From Oxalobacteraceae bacterium (GTDB taxonomy: Bacteria; Pseudomonadota; Gammaproteobacteria; Burkholderiales; Burkholderiaceae_D): 64,000 nt of DNA. Of this stretch, positions 50,033 through 59,537 are shown piece by piece (positions within the stretch are counted from its first letter, which is position 1; each line of letters opens with the position of its first letter). The notes under the pieces were generated by a model. That model saw nothing but the letters and a program-made list of their open reading frames with translations, was not told the origin of the DNA and searched no databases. The DNA lies in NCBI GenBank assembly GCA_947374865.1, contig CANCDR010000012.1, positions 29,053 through 93,052 of the forward strand, written 5' to 3'. Position numbers and translations under genes: made by a program.

Positions 50033-50314
50033 ATGTGGAAAATTTTAGCTGGTTTTATTCTTTTTGCTGCCCTAGGCATGTTCGTTATTTTGAAGGGCGG
50101 CGATAAGGTCAGCCTGGCCGGCGAAGCCGAAGAACAAAAAGAAGCCGCACCGCTCGTGAACCCAGCGCAAACGCCTGCCGATGCTGCCAAGCCGGCTGCT
50201 GATGCACAGGTAAGCCCTGCTGCCAACCCTGCAGCGAACCCTACAGCCACCGCAGAAAAAATGTCGACCACCGGCACCATCGTTGTTGGCACACCGCCTG
50301 CCGTAGCAAAATAA
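50033..50314 (+). CDS. Small single-pass membrane protein of unknown function
   Basis: 93 residues with an N-terminal hydrophobic segment (WKILAGFILFAALGMFVIL) and an Ala/Pro/Thr-rich remainder without a recognisable domain. The ATG at 50033 is preceded by AAGGAGA, so it is well supported; an upstream codon at 49991 lies within the acnA terminator. A membrane anchor with a flexible periplasmic tail is likely. Role unknown. Confidence 0.72.
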   Translation: MWKILAGFILFAALGMFVILKGGDKVSLAGEAEEQKEAAPLVNPAQTPADAAKPAADAQVSPAANPAANPTATAEKMSTTGTIVVGTPPAVAK

Positions 50315-50424
50315 TCGCTGGCCGGGCAGCGAATTCGGCGCACGATGCAATCGACTCTCTTGGCCTTTGACGCAATCCACTACAATACGGTCATCCTGAT
50401 CACTTTACCTATTGCGAATTCCCC

Positions 50425-51684
50425 ATGCGTCGTTTAACCAAAGGCCATCCCCGTAAGCTCAGTGCTGACAGCGAGCGCCTGATCGCGTTCGCCGAGGCCA
50501 TCATGCAGTCTTCCAGCCGGATTGAAGAGCGGCGCTGGGAAGGCCGGATTGATAGTGTGCTGCAAAAATTACTCAAAACGAGTAGTCAGGACAGCATCGA
50601 TCAAGCCCTCGATCAATGCTTCAAGATTCAATCTGCGGTCTATGATGTGCTCATGGAGGCGGTTGAGGCCAATGCTGAATCGCTGCAATTGACGCACGAT
50701 GGCGTGACCTATGACGCGCTGTTAATCGCCGCACCGATCCTGGCCTGGACCCGTTTTTCGATTGCCTCGGGCCCGATCAGCAGCGATCTGCTGGCGACGC
50801 TGTCGGCCCATCTGTATGCCCACATTCTGGCACCGGATGTACGCATGGCGATGGCACCGACCCTGTTCTCGATTGATCAACTGCCGCCATCGCATGCCGC
50901 TACCCTCGCCCTGACCCAGCAGCTCGCGCAAGCCGCGCTCAAAGGCAGCGCATCGCGCGCGCCGGCTAAAACGCCTGAAACAGCCCCCTTCCTGGCCGAC
51001 ACGCGCTTCTTGTTAGCAGCGATCGTTGCACCCGCCGGCCAGCCGATGTTTGGCTGGGAAGTCAGCCATGTTGCCAGTACCCGCGAAACGGCTTTGGCGC
51101 AGTGGAAAGCCCAGGCGCAGCCGAATCTGGCGCGCCTGATGCCAGGCTGTGGTCTGGAACTGATGCTGCCAGAAGCCTACTTTGTCGCCTGTCGGGCAGC
51201 CGATAAACTGATTCGCCCGACCTCGATTCATGCTGCCGTCCATTTTCTGACCCATGCACTGGATGTCGAGCCGCGCGCGCTGCAAGCCATCATCGGTGGC
51301 TTTGGTGAAGACACCACGCTCGACCAAATCGATGAATATCGCATCGGCTTCGCCCTCGAATCGAATCAGGAAGTGCTGTACGGCGTAGTCTGGACTTTAT
51401 TCGGCCAGGAGGAAGCCGCCGACGCCGAACAGGAATCCGACGTTGACGCGCCCTCACCCCGCCTGCTTGAGACGGATGTTTTGCCGCCTGTGGTTAGTCC
51501 GATGGAAGAAATCCTCACCACGCTGCGCGAGGCCGGCATCACCCACATCAAACGTCACCCTGGCTGCTTTGCCATGGAATCCTGTGACGATTGCGGCGCG
51601 CCGTTTTTTCTCGATATCGAAGGCGAATTAGTCCACGCTGAAATGCCGGAAGAACTACCGCAGGGACCAGCGCATTTCCACTGA
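50425..51684 (+). CDS. DUF2863-type protein
   Basis: 419-residue cytosolic protein without signal or membrane segment, matching the betaproteobacterial DUF2863 family in my reading (I cannot confirm by search). Notable are an N-terminal Arg-rich start, a helix-rich centre, an acidic Glu/Asp-rich stretch (about 328-345) and a C-terminal CDDCGAPFF with two Cys spaced for zinc binding or a redox pair. Function unknown. It is transcribed alone between the small membrane protein and the converging carboxypeptidase. Confidence 0.7.
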   Translation: MRRLTKGHPRKLSADSERLIAFAEAIMQSSSRIEERRWEGRIDSVLQKLLKTSSQDSIDQALDQCFKIQSAVYDVLMEAVEANAESLQLTHDGVTYDALLIAAPILAWTRFSIASGPISSDLLATLSAHLYAHILAPDVRMAMAPTLFSIDQLPPSHAATLALTQQLAQAALKGSASRAPAKTPETAPFLADTRFLLAAIVAPAGQPMFGWEVSHVASTRETALAQWKAQAQPNLARLMPGCGLELMLPEAYFVACRAADKLIRPTSIHAAVHFLTHALDVEPRALQAIIGGFGEDTTLDQIDEYRIGFALESNQEVLYGVVWTLFGQEEAADAEQESDVDAPSPRLLETDVLPPVVSPMEEILTTLREAGITHIKRHPGCFAMESCDDCGAPFFLDIEGELVHAEMPEELPQGPAHFH

Positions 51685-51728
51685 CCCTGTGTCTGCGATG
51701 CGCCGGTGAATGCGCTCATTGCGCATTT

Positions 51729-52853
51729 TTAACGCGTCAGGGCGCGCCAGATCGGCTGCAATACCGCCTTGCCCAGCGCCGCACTGCGCGCGCCATTCCA
51801 GCCGGTGGCCGGCATCGGTAGAATCGCATTGTCCTTGAAGGGTAATTCCAGCGTGAGCGCGGTGCAATGGAAGGTATGTCCGACGTATTTGGAGGCCAGC
51901 TTGAGCAGATCGGCACGATATTTACCGGTCGGGTAGCCATGCTCGGTTTGGAAGTCGGAACTGGCTTGCTTGAAATCGTCCAGGAAGGCCGTCTGTTCTG
52001 CTGCACGCTCGGCGGTAAAATTGTCTAGCATCTCATTGCCTGCCACAAAAACATAGGGCAGCGCTTCGTCACCATGCACATCCAGGAACAGATCGCAGCC
52101 GGTAGCGTGCATTTTTTGGCGCACTAAAAAAACTTCCGGACTACTTTGCATGGTCGGCGTCATCCATTCCCGATTCAGATTCGCGCCCGCGGCATTGGTG
52201 CGCAGATTACCCAGTACTGCACCGTCTGGATTCATATTCGGTACGATGTAAAACACCGCCTGCTGGCGCAATTTGGCAGCGAAGGGATTGGCGGCATCGG
52301 TGAGCGACTCCAGCAGACCCTCGACAAACCATTCCGCCATGGTCTCGCCTGGATGTTGACGCGCGATGACCCAGATTTTTTTGTTCGCTGCCGGATCACC
52401 GACGACCACCATGTCGAGATCGCGCCCTTGAATGCTGGACCCCAGACGTTCGATAGCGACCTGTGGCGCACTGGCGATCCGGCCCAGAAAATCGAGATGC
52501 CGCTCCCACGAGTAGGGCTCAAAATAGGCGTAATAAATACTGTCCTGCGTTGGCGTATGCGAAATCGTCATGACCTGACCATCGAAGCTGGTCGGTACGC
52601 GAAACCAGCTGCGTCGGTCATAGCTGGCGACTGCCTGATAATTTTCCCAGCCACCCGGATAAGTCGCCTTGGCGGCATTCAGAAATCGCAGCGTGCAGGC
52701 CTGTCCACCAGCGCCTTGTAAGCGAAAATAAAACCATTGCATGAAATCGGCATGCGAATCCGGCCGCAGTTGAAGGTCGATGGCATGCGCATGCTCAGCG
52801 CGAAGTACTTCAATGGCGCCGGCATCGAACTGGTGGCTAATGGTGATCGACAT
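51729..52853 (-). CDS. M14 metallocarboxypeptidase (cytosolic carboxypeptidase-like)
   Basis: Zinc carboxypeptidase of the M14 family, AGBL/CCP-like subgroup, 374 residues with no signal peptide. Zinc ligands appear as ARQHPGETMAEWF (His-x-x-Glu) and the later DVHGDEALPYVF; GANLNREW is the substrate-side motif. The N-terminal beta domain starts MSITISHQFDAGAIEV. The start at 52853 fits the family; an in-frame codon at 52955 lies close to the divergent gene and adds non-family residues. Substrate unknown (protein C-termini or poly-glutamate are known for relatives). Confidence 0.88.
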   Translation of the reverse strand: MSITISHQFDAGAIEVLRAEHAHAIDLQLRPDSHADFMQWFYFRLQGAGGQACTLRFLNAAKATYPGGWENYQAVASYDRRSWFRVPTSFDGQVMTISHTPTQDSIYYAYFEPYSWERHLDFLGRIASAPQVAIERLGSSIQGRDLDMVVVGDPAANKKIWVIARQHPGETMAEWFVEGLLESLTDAANPFAAKLRQQAVFYIVPNMNPDGAVLGNLRTNAAGANLNREWMTPTMQSSPEVFLVRQKMHATGCDLFLDVHGDEALPYVFVAGNEMLDNFTAERAAEQTAFLDDFKQASSDFQTEHGYPTGKYRADLLKLASKYVGHTFHCTALTLELPFKDNAILPMPATGWNGARSAALGKAVLQPIWRALTR

Positions 52854-53015
52854 AAAATTGAACGTTTCAAAGTAATAAACACGGCTAAAAAGACCATCCG
52901 CCCTATCCACCTTATAGACAGTGGCATCGTCGAAGGCCGCTTTGAGGATTGACAAACGACTTCACCCGGGTATGCTAACCCACTTCAGGTCAAGTAACCA
53001 AATCAAGGACAGCGC

Positions 53016-54620
53016 ATGCAACAGGAATTTGATTACGTCGTTATTGGCGGTGGCTCGGCCGGCTGCGTCATGGCCAGTCGCCTGTCGGAAGATCCGGGCG
53101 TCACGGTATGTCTGCTGGAAGCCGGCGGACCAGATCGTTCGGTGCTGATTCATGCGCCGCTCGGTTTTGCCGCCTCCGCCGCCTTGGGCCTGCATAACTG
53201 GAACTACCAGACCGTGCCGCAAAAAGGCCTGCATGGTCGACGCGGCTTTCAGCCACGCGGCAAGGTCATGGGCGGCAGCAGCTCGGTCAATGCGATGGTC
53301 TACACCCGCGGGAACAAGCTTGATTATGATGGCTGGGCGGCGCTGGGTAACCCGGGCTGGAGCTACCAGGAAGTACTGCCGTTTTTTAAGCGCGCTGAAA
53401 ATAACGCCTGTTTTGGTGCCGATGCCTTTCGCGCCACCGGTGGCCCGCTCAATGTGAGTTATCTGCGCAGCCCATCGCTGATTAACGATGCGTTTCTGGC
53501 TGCCTGCGCCGAAAACGGCGTGCCGATTATTAATGACTACAACGGCGCCAGCCAGTTCGGCTGCGGACCATCCCAGGTTACACAAAAGGACGGCGAACGC
53601 TGGAGCGCCGCCAAGGCTTACATCACGCCACACCTGCAGCGCGCCAATTTATCCGTCATCACACAGGCCCATACCCAGCGCATTTTATTTGCCGACAAAC
53701 AGGCCACTGGCGCCGAGTTCGTCAAGAATGGCCAAACACAGACGGTGCTGGCACGCCGGGAAGTGATCTTGTCGGCCGGGGCTTACGGCTCGCCGCAATT
53801 ACTGATGTTGTCTGGCGTCGGGCCTGCGGCCCATTTGCAGCAGCATGGCATCTCGGTTCTGCACGATCTGCCTGGCGTGGGCCAGAATCTGCAAGACCAC
53901 ATCACGACGGTGCTGATTTATCGCAGTCATCGCAGCGATGCGACCTTCGGATTTTCTGTCAAGGGGGCTGTGTCGATCTTGCGCGCGCTGCTGGAGTGGC
54001 GCAAAAAACGCACTGGCCTAATCACCACCAACATCGCCGAATCACAGGGTTTTCTGTTTGCCGATCAAGCTGCGCCTTCGCCCGATATTCAGCTGGCGCT
54101 CTGTACCGGCATCGTCGACGACCATACGCGCAAAAACCATCTGGGTCACGGTTACACCCTGCATGTGACCCTGGTGCGGCCGAAAAGTCGTGGCAGCGTG
54201 AGGCTCGCCAGCGCCGACCCGATGCAGGCCCCACTGATCGATCCGCAGTTTCTCAATCACCCCGACGATCTCGCGACCCTCATCAAAGGCACCCAGATCA
54301 GTGTCGACATCATGCAAAGTGCGCCCTTAGCGCCCTATCGCGGCGCCATGCTGTATCCGCTGCAACGTGATAACCCGCAGCAGATAGCGCAATTTCTAGC
54401 AGACCGGTCCGACACCGAATACCACCCCTGCGGCACCTGCAAAATGGGCCCGGCAGAGGACGGCATGGCGGTCGTCGATACCAGCTTGCGCGTACATGGC
54501 ATTGGTCATTTACGCGTAGTGGATGCGTCGATCATGCCCAATATCGTGTCTGGGAATACGAATGCGCCGACCATCATGATTGCGGAAAAGACGGCCGACA
54601 CCATGCGCGCGCGCGGCTAG
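53016..54620 (+). CDS. GMC-family FAD alcohol/choline dehydrogenase-like oxidoreductase
   Basis: 534 residues of the glucose-methanol-choline family. The FAD site VIGGGSAGCVMASRLSE, the GMC signature RGKVMGGSSSVNAMVYTRGN, and the C-terminal active-site block with YHPCGTCKMGP and PNIVSGNTNAPTIMIAEKTA are all present. Relatives oxidise primary alcohols or choline; the substrate here is not identifiable. AAGGA lies ahead of the ATG. It diverges from the carboxypeptidase and is followed by the helicase gene. Confidence 0.9.
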   Translation: MQQEFDYVVIGGGSAGCVMASRLSEDPGVTVCLLEAGGPDRSVLIHAPLGFAASAALGLHNWNYQTVPQKGLHGRRGFQPRGKVMGGSSSVNAMVYTRGNKLDYDGWAALGNPGWSYQEVLPFFKRAENNACFGADAFRATGGPLNVSYLRSPSLINDAFLAACAENGVPIINDYNGASQFGCGPSQVTQKDGERWSAAKAYITPHLQRANLSVITQAHTQRILFADKQATGAEFVKNGQTQTVLARREVILSAGAYGSPQLLMLSGVGPAAHLQQHGISVLHDLPGVGQNLQDHITTVLIYRSHRSDATFGFSVKGAVSILRALLEWRKKRTGLITTNIAESQGFLFADQAAPSPDIQLALCTGIVDDHTRKNHLGHGYTLHVTLVRPKSRGSVRLASADPMQAPLIDPQFLNHPDDLATLIKGTQISVDIMQSAPLAPYRGAMLYPLQRDNPQQIAQFLADRSDTEYHPCGTCKMGPAEDGMAVVDTSLRVHGIGHLRVVDASIMPNIVSGNTNAPTIMIAEKTADTMRARG

Positions 54621-54665
54621 AACAGACTACACTGCGGGTATTCTGATTTTGTCTGCAAGACTGCA

Positions 54666-55895
54666 ATGCCTACGATGACATTTACCACCCTTGGTCTGAT
54701 CGATCAACTCTGCCGCACCCTCGACGAACTCGGCTATCAAACCCCGACCCCGGTCCAGACGCAGGCGATCCCGGCGGTCTTGGCCGGCCGCGACCTGATG
54801 GCGGCCGCGCAAACAGGCACAGGCAAAACCGCCGGCTTTGCCCTGCCCCTGCTGCAACGCCTGACCATGGAAGGTCCGCAAGTCGGCGCCAACAGCGTAC
54901 GGGTTCTGGTACTCACGCCGACCCGCGAGCTGGCCGAACAGGTGCATGAAAGTTTTTGCGAATACGGCGCCGGGCTTCCCTTGCGCACCCACGTGGCCTA
55001 TGGCGGCGTGAGTATCAATCCGCAGATGATGAAGCTGCGCAAAGGTCTCGATGTGCTGGTCGCGACACCGGGCCGCCTGCTGGATCTGTATCGCCAGAAC
55101 GCGGTCAAATTTGATCAGCTGCAAACGCTGGTGCTCGATGAAGCCGATCGCATGCTCGATCTGGGCTTTTCACAGGAACTGAATGCGGTGTTTGCCGCCT
55201 TGCCAAAAAAACGCCAGACGCTGTTGTTTTCAGCGACCTTCTCAGATCCCATTCGCGCTTTAGCTGCGGTGCTGCTGATGAATCCCTTAAGTATCGAAAT
55301 CAGCCCGCGCAATACCACCGTCAAGAGCGTCAAACAATGGGTCATTCCGGTCGATAAAAAACGTAAGCCGGAATTATTTTGTCACCTGCTAAAAAAACGC
55401 CGCTGGGGCCAGGTACTGGTGTTTGTCAAAACCCGTAAAGGCGTCGATCAGTTAGTCGATCTCTTACTCTCGCTGGGTATTCGGGCCGATGCCATTCACG
55501 GCGACAAACCGCAGCCCGCCCGCCTGCGCGCGCTCGACCGATTCAAGAGCGGCGAAGTGAATATCTTGGTCGCCACCGACGTGGCCGCCCGCGGCCTGGA
55601 CATCGACGACTTGCCGCAGGTCGTCAATTTTGATTTGCCCATCGTCGCCGAAGACTACATCCATCGTATCGGCCGCACCGGACGCGCCGGTGCAAAGGGG
55701 GAAGCCATTTCCCTGGTATGTGCCGACGAGGTCGACCTGTTAGCCGCGATCGAAATGTTGACCAAACAAACTTTGCCAAGAATAGAAGAACCCGGCTTCG
55801 AAGCAGAACACCGAGTCCCGCTGACCAACGCCGCCGGGCAAGTGCAAAAGAAACCCAAAAAACCAAAGAAGTCCAAGTGGACCAAAGCGGCCTGA
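54666..55895 (+). CDS. rhlE: DEAD-box RNA helicase, RhlE-like
   Basis: ATP-dependent RNA helicase linked to ribosome assembly or RNA turnover. The 409 residues contain the Q motif ([10 protein letters not shown]), Walker A AQTGTGKT, the DEAD box [12 protein letters not shown] (FSATFSD), the motif [12 protein letters not shown] and [10 protein letters not shown], and a short Lys-rich tail ([15 protein letters not shown]). ATG at 54675 (MTFTTLG) is an alternative start that matches relatives. The basic tail is much shorter than in many RhlE proteins. It follows the GMC gene by 45 nt. Confidence 0.92.
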   Translation: MPTMTFTTLGLIDQLCRTLDELGYQTPTPVQTQAIPAVLAGRDLMAAAQTGTGKTAGFALPLLQRLTMEGPQVGANSVRVLVLTPTRELAEQVHESFCEYGAGLPLRTHVAYGGVSINPQMMKLRKGLDVLVATPGRLLDLYRQNAVKFDQLQTLVLDEADRMLDLGFSQELNAVFAALPKKRQTLLFSATFSDPIRALAAVLLMNPLSIEISPRNTTVKSVKQWVIPVDKKRKPELFCHLLKKRRWGQVLVFVKTRKGVDQLVDLLLSLGIRADAIHGDKPQPARLRALDRFKSGEVNILVATDVAARGLDIDDLPQVVNFDLPIVAEDYIHRIGRTGRAGAKGEAISLVCADEVDLLAAIEMLTKQTLPRIEEPGFEAEHRVPLTNAAGQVQKKPKKPKKSKWTKAA

Positions 55896-56017
55896 GTCGT
55901 TTGTGTCGTTACAGCCAGAAAATGCGCCGTCAGTTTAGTCACAAAGGATGAAAAAATTCGTCCCTATCCTCACGTAAAAACGCTGTGGTAAGTAAGGTGA
56001 TTTCAACCAGCACCGAC

Positions 56018-57313
56018 TTACAAATACCCCATTTGTTTTGCTGCCTGCGTGAGCTCCGCACGAAAATCCGGGTGCGCGATGCTGATCATTTCGCAGGCCC
56101 GCTGCTTGACTGATTTACCGCGCAGCTGTGCCACACCAAATTCGGTGACAACGTAGTTAATATCATTTTTGCTGGTGCTCACATGCGTGCCGGGCGACAG
56201 CGTGGCGGCGATGCGCGAGATCGTGTCATTCTTGGCCGTGGACGGTACCACGATGAAGGCTTTGCCACCCTCTGAACGATTGGCCGCGCGCACAAAGTCG
56301 GACTGCCCACCGGTGCCGGAATACGGCAGATGCGCCAGACTTTCAGAGCCACACTGGCCTAATAAATCAACCTGTAGCGTCGCGTTAATGGCAGCCAGTT
56401 TATTATTCTGACCAGCGCTATAGGGGTCATTGGTGAAATCAGACGGATGCATTTCTACCATCGGATTACGGTCAATAAATTGATAGAGTTTTTTCGATCC
56501 GAGCGCAAAGGTGCCGATAATTTTTCCGGGCATGAAGGTCTTCTGGCTGCAGTCCACCGCGCCACATTCGACCAGCGAGAGAATGCCATCACCGAGCATT
56601 TCGGAATGAATCCCGAGGTTCTTCTTTTTACTCAGCTGAAGCACCACCGCATCCGGAATCCCGCCATAACCGATTTGTAGCGTCGAGCCATCGTCGATCA
56701 GATCGGCGACATAGCTGCCAATGGCTTCTTGCACCGGTCCGATGGCCGGCATACCCACTTCAATGATGGGCGTATCGTCTTCCACCAACGCCGTGACTTG
56801 CGAGATATGCACATGACAGCGTCCGTTCGCAAACGGGACATGCGGATTGACTTCCAATACCACCACCCGCGCCTTGGCGATCGCCGCCATGGTGTAGTCG
56901 GTGCCCAGACTCAGTGAAAAATAACCGTGCGTATCCATCGGCGAGACCAGGGCAAACACCACATCGGCCGGTGTCTGACCGCGCCGGATCATGCTCGGAA
57001 TTTCTGAAAAATAATTGGGAATAAAGTCCGACCAGCCAGCTTGTCCGCCGGCGCGCGAAGCACCGCCAAAAAAGTAGGCCACATGCTGGACGTTTTCTGC
57101 CGTTTCGGGATCAAAATAGCCGTACTTACGCAAGGCCAGAATTTGTGAAATCTTGACGCCGCGGTAATCACGCCGGTGTTCGGATAAGGCAGTCAGCAAG
57201 GCCGGCGGCTCGCCTGCGCCTGTGGGAACAATGATGGCGTCGCCATTTTGAACCAGGCGAATAGCCTGTTCGGCGGGGCGCAGTTTGCTTTGATATTGGG
57301 CTTGGTGGGACAT
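56018..57313 (-). CDS. Acetyl-CoA hydrolase / 4-hydroxybutyrate CoA-transferase family protein
   Basis: 431 residues of the acetyl-CoA hydrolase/transferase family (Cat1/Cat2-like). The active-site Glu lies in NLGIHSEMLGDGILSLV; GYGGIPDAV, TVPTGAGEPPALLTAL-like and YSGTGGQSDFVRAA are family stretches. It may transfer CoA between short acyl groups and acetate, or hydrolyse acetyl-CoA. It diverges from the IclR gene (267-bp gap); GAGGA lies upstream of the ATG. The neighbour cluster suggests a role in the same catabolic pathway, but this is inference. Confidence 0.85.
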   Translation of the reverse strand: MSHQAQYQSKLRPAEQAIRLVQNGDAIIVPTGAGEPPALLTALSEHRRDYRGVKISQILALRKYGYFDPETAENVQHVAYFFGGASRAGGQAGWSDFIPNYFSEIPSMIRRGQTPADVVFALVSPMDTHGYFSLSLGTDYTMAAIAKARVVVLEVNPHVPFANGRCHVHISQVTALVEDDTPIIEVGMPAIGPVQEAIGSYVADLIDDGSTLQIGYGGIPDAVVLQLSKKKNLGIHSEMLGDGILSLVECGAVDCSQKTFMPGKIIGTFALGSKKLYQFIDRNPMVEMHPSDFTNDPYSAGQNNKLAAINATLQVDLLGQCGSESLAHLPYSGTGGQSDFVRAANRSEGGKAFIVVPSTAKNDTISRIAATLSPGTHVSTSKNDINYVVTEFGVAQLRGKSVKQRACEMISIAHPDFRAELTQAAKQMGYL

Positions 57314-57580
57314 GCAAAATCCTCAAATGACCGGAAATAACATCATTGCACATCTGTCGCCTAAAAATTCGTTTATAGATCAATTTTCTCAAAGTGATGC
57401 CGACTCTTGAGGTGATGGTGCAGGCCATCTCTTTTAAGCAGTGCAGTCTGGCACAGAGGACTATTTAAGCGATTTGCCTGAGATTTCGGCGATAATCGAG
57501 GTCAGGTAGCTATTTCGATGTAAGCGCAAACTAGCTCGATGCAAATTCGATAATGACGCAATGTGAAAGGCCGATCAACG

Positions 57581-58417
57581 ATGGAACCAGGAAGTTTTAA
57601 AAAAATATTACAGGTTCTGGATATTCTGGAAGATCGCAGCAGCGGTTTGTCCTTCGAGGCTATCCACGAACGGCTCAACGCGCCCCGCTCAACGCTCTAC
57701 CGTTATCTCAAGGCGCTCACCGACGCCGGTCTGATCGCATCCTTACCCGGCACTGGCTACTCCCTTGGTCCGCGCATCGCCGAACTCGATTACAAGATGC
57801 GCACCCTCGATCCACTGATCGTCGTCAGCCGTCCGGTGATGGCCGAACTGGTGCAAGCCGCACCGGCCGTGGCACTCTTGTGTCGGCTCTACCGTAATCG
57901 GGTACTGTGCATCCATCAGGAAGCCCATCCGAACGCGCTACGCAGTAATTATGAGCGCGGTCGTTCGCGGCCACTGCTCAGAGGTGCTGCTTCGCGCGTG
58001 ATCCTGGCTTACATGGCCCCGCGCGTGATCGCCAAACAATACGAATTACAAGCTGAAAAATTCAAGGTCGCTAACCTCGGTGATAACCTGGCAGAAGTCA
58101 AAGCGACGCTACGTAAAATCCGTCAACGCGGCTGGGAATCGGTCGAAGGTCAGGTAACGCCAGGCGCCACAGGTATCGCCGCACCGATTCTGGATGCGAG
58201 CAATAACATCGTCGGCAGTCTGAGTCTGACCATGAGTCGTATCAACATGGATCCCGACGTAGTACGGCAAATCGCCGAAAGCGTGGTGCATAGCGCCGAC
58301 ATGATTTCCCATCGCATCAAAACACAGGCTATGCAGGTCATCAGCGAAGAACTGCCTGTGATCGAGTCCGCTAAACTTCCTGTTAAGCGTAAATCGACTA
58401 CCTTGCCAAAGTCTTGA
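57581..58417 (+). CDS. IclR-family transcriptional regulator
   Basis: 278-residue regulator with an N-terminal winged helix-turn-helix (FEAIHERLNAPRSTLYRYLKA) and a C-terminal IclR effector domain (GATGIAAPILDASNNIVGSL). Such proteins often control catabolism of aromatic or short-chain acids. The ATG at 57581 is preferred; a GTG at 57563 adds six residues. Its stop overlaps the convergent CobW gene by 20 bp. The C-terminal tail is Lys/Ser-rich and variable. Confidence 0.9.
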   Translation: MEPGSFKKILQVLDILEDRSSGLSFEAIHERLNAPRSTLYRYLKALTDAGLIASLPGTGYSLGPRIAELDYKMRTLDPLIVVSRPVMAELVQAAPAVALLCRLYRNRVLCIHQEAHPNALRSNYERGRSRPLLRGAASRVILAYMAPRVIAKQYELQAEKFKVANLGDNLAEVKATLRKIRQRGWESVEGQVTPGATGIAAPILDASNNIVGSLSLTMSRINMDPDVVRQIAESVVHSADMISHRIKTQAMQVISEELPVIESAKLPVKRKSTTLPKS

Positions 58418-59465
58418 TCGATGGATGGGTGTGGGTGCGGAATAAATGCCCCACATCGCAATCCCCAAGACCGATGCTGATAAAGACCACAAAACTATCC
58501 CGCTGGCCTTCCGGCCAAAGCGCCAGTCGTTCTATGGGAAAGCGCGTTTGCTGCACTGTCTGAATCACCAGCGGACCGGGCTCATCGACGATATCGAGCA
58601 AGCCCTTGATGCGTAAGAGCGCAGCACCATACTGAACCAGCGTGGCGTCGAGCGCCTGATCCAATGCAGCCCTGTCCCATGGCCGGTCAAAGTGCAGGCA
58701 GCGTGTCTGTACCGCCGCATGCTGAAAAGCGTCGCTGGGGCGGCCCAGCAGCATGCCTGCCTGAGGTTTGCGCGGGGCAGAAAGCCTTGAATAGGATGGG
58801 ACGTTTCGCAGGCGGGATGCGGAACGAACGGACAGATCCGCCAACAATGTTGGTGCGAGGGTGGCTTCTTGGCTGCGCTGCACTAAGGCCAATGGATTCA
58901 TGTGCTCCAAGCGCCGCTGCAGTTCTGCACTGTGCGCCTCGTGCGCCAGATCGGTCTTTGTCACCAGTAGAATATCGGCCGCCATGGCTTGCGCTAAGGA
59001 CTCTGGATGCTGCGTCAATTGCTGCTCAGCGTGCAAGGCATCCACCGTACACAGAACCCCATCGAGCAGGTAACGCTGCGCGACTAAAGGATTCGATAAC
59101 AGTGTGGCGATGACCGGACCAGGATCTGCCAGTCCGGTGGTTTCAATCACCACCCTGTCATACGCGGGAATTTGGCGCTGCAGACGACGCCAAAATAAGT
59201 CTTCGAGTACGCCCGCCAAATCATCGCGCACGCTGCAGCATAGGCAGCCATTTTCCATCAGATGCACCTGATCGCTGGCACCCCACAGCAGATGATGGTC
59301 TAGTCCGACCGCACCGAGTTCATTGATCAGCACCAGCGTGTCGCGCCAGCCTGGCATGGTCAGCATCTGTCGCAGCAGCGTGGTTTTGCCACTACCAAGA
59401 AATCCGGTCAACAGAATGAGCGGAATTTTCTTGATCGGGGAAGACTTAGGGTCGGCGGTGTTCAA
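58398..59465 (-). CDS. CobW/COG0523-family GTPase (putative metallochaperone)
   Basis: G3E GTPase of 355 residues with Walker A GFLGSGKT (21-28), the metal-binding CXCC motif GCLCC (Cys 74, 76, 77), NELGAVGLDHHLL and DLAG, plus a C-terminal His-containing end (HLFRTHTHPS). Members deliver zinc, cobalt or iron to client enzymes. The most upstream start is a TTG without a good ribosome site; later ATGs would lose the P-loop, so TTG must be near-correct. It is the last gene of a four-gene operon that includes a zinc dehydrogenase and a Rieske oxygenase, both metalloenzymes that could be clients. Confidence 0.9.
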   Translation of the reverse strand: MNTADPKSSPIKKIPLILLTGFLGSGKTTLLRQMLTMPGWRDTLVLINELGAVGLDHHLLWGASDQVHLMENGCLCCSVRDDLAGVLEDLFWRRLQRQIPAYDRVVIETTGLADPGPVIATLLSNPLVAQRYLLDGVLCTVDALHAEQQLTQHPESLAQAMAADILLVTKTDLAHEAHSAELQRRLEHMNPLALVQRSQEATLAPTLLADLSVRSASRLRNVPSYSRLSAPRKPQAGMLLGRPSDAFQHAAVQTRCLHFDRPWDRAALDQALDATLVQYGAALLRIKGLLDIVDEPGPLVIQTVQQTRFPIERLALWPEGQRDSFVVFISIGLGDCDVGHLFRTHTHPSIKTLAR

Positions 59466-59537
59466 GTAAGTTTGTCGCAGCGAACAATTGCCATGCCTGT
59501 CCTTGCAAGGCGGCTGTGCTGCGCAGAGAGAATGACA

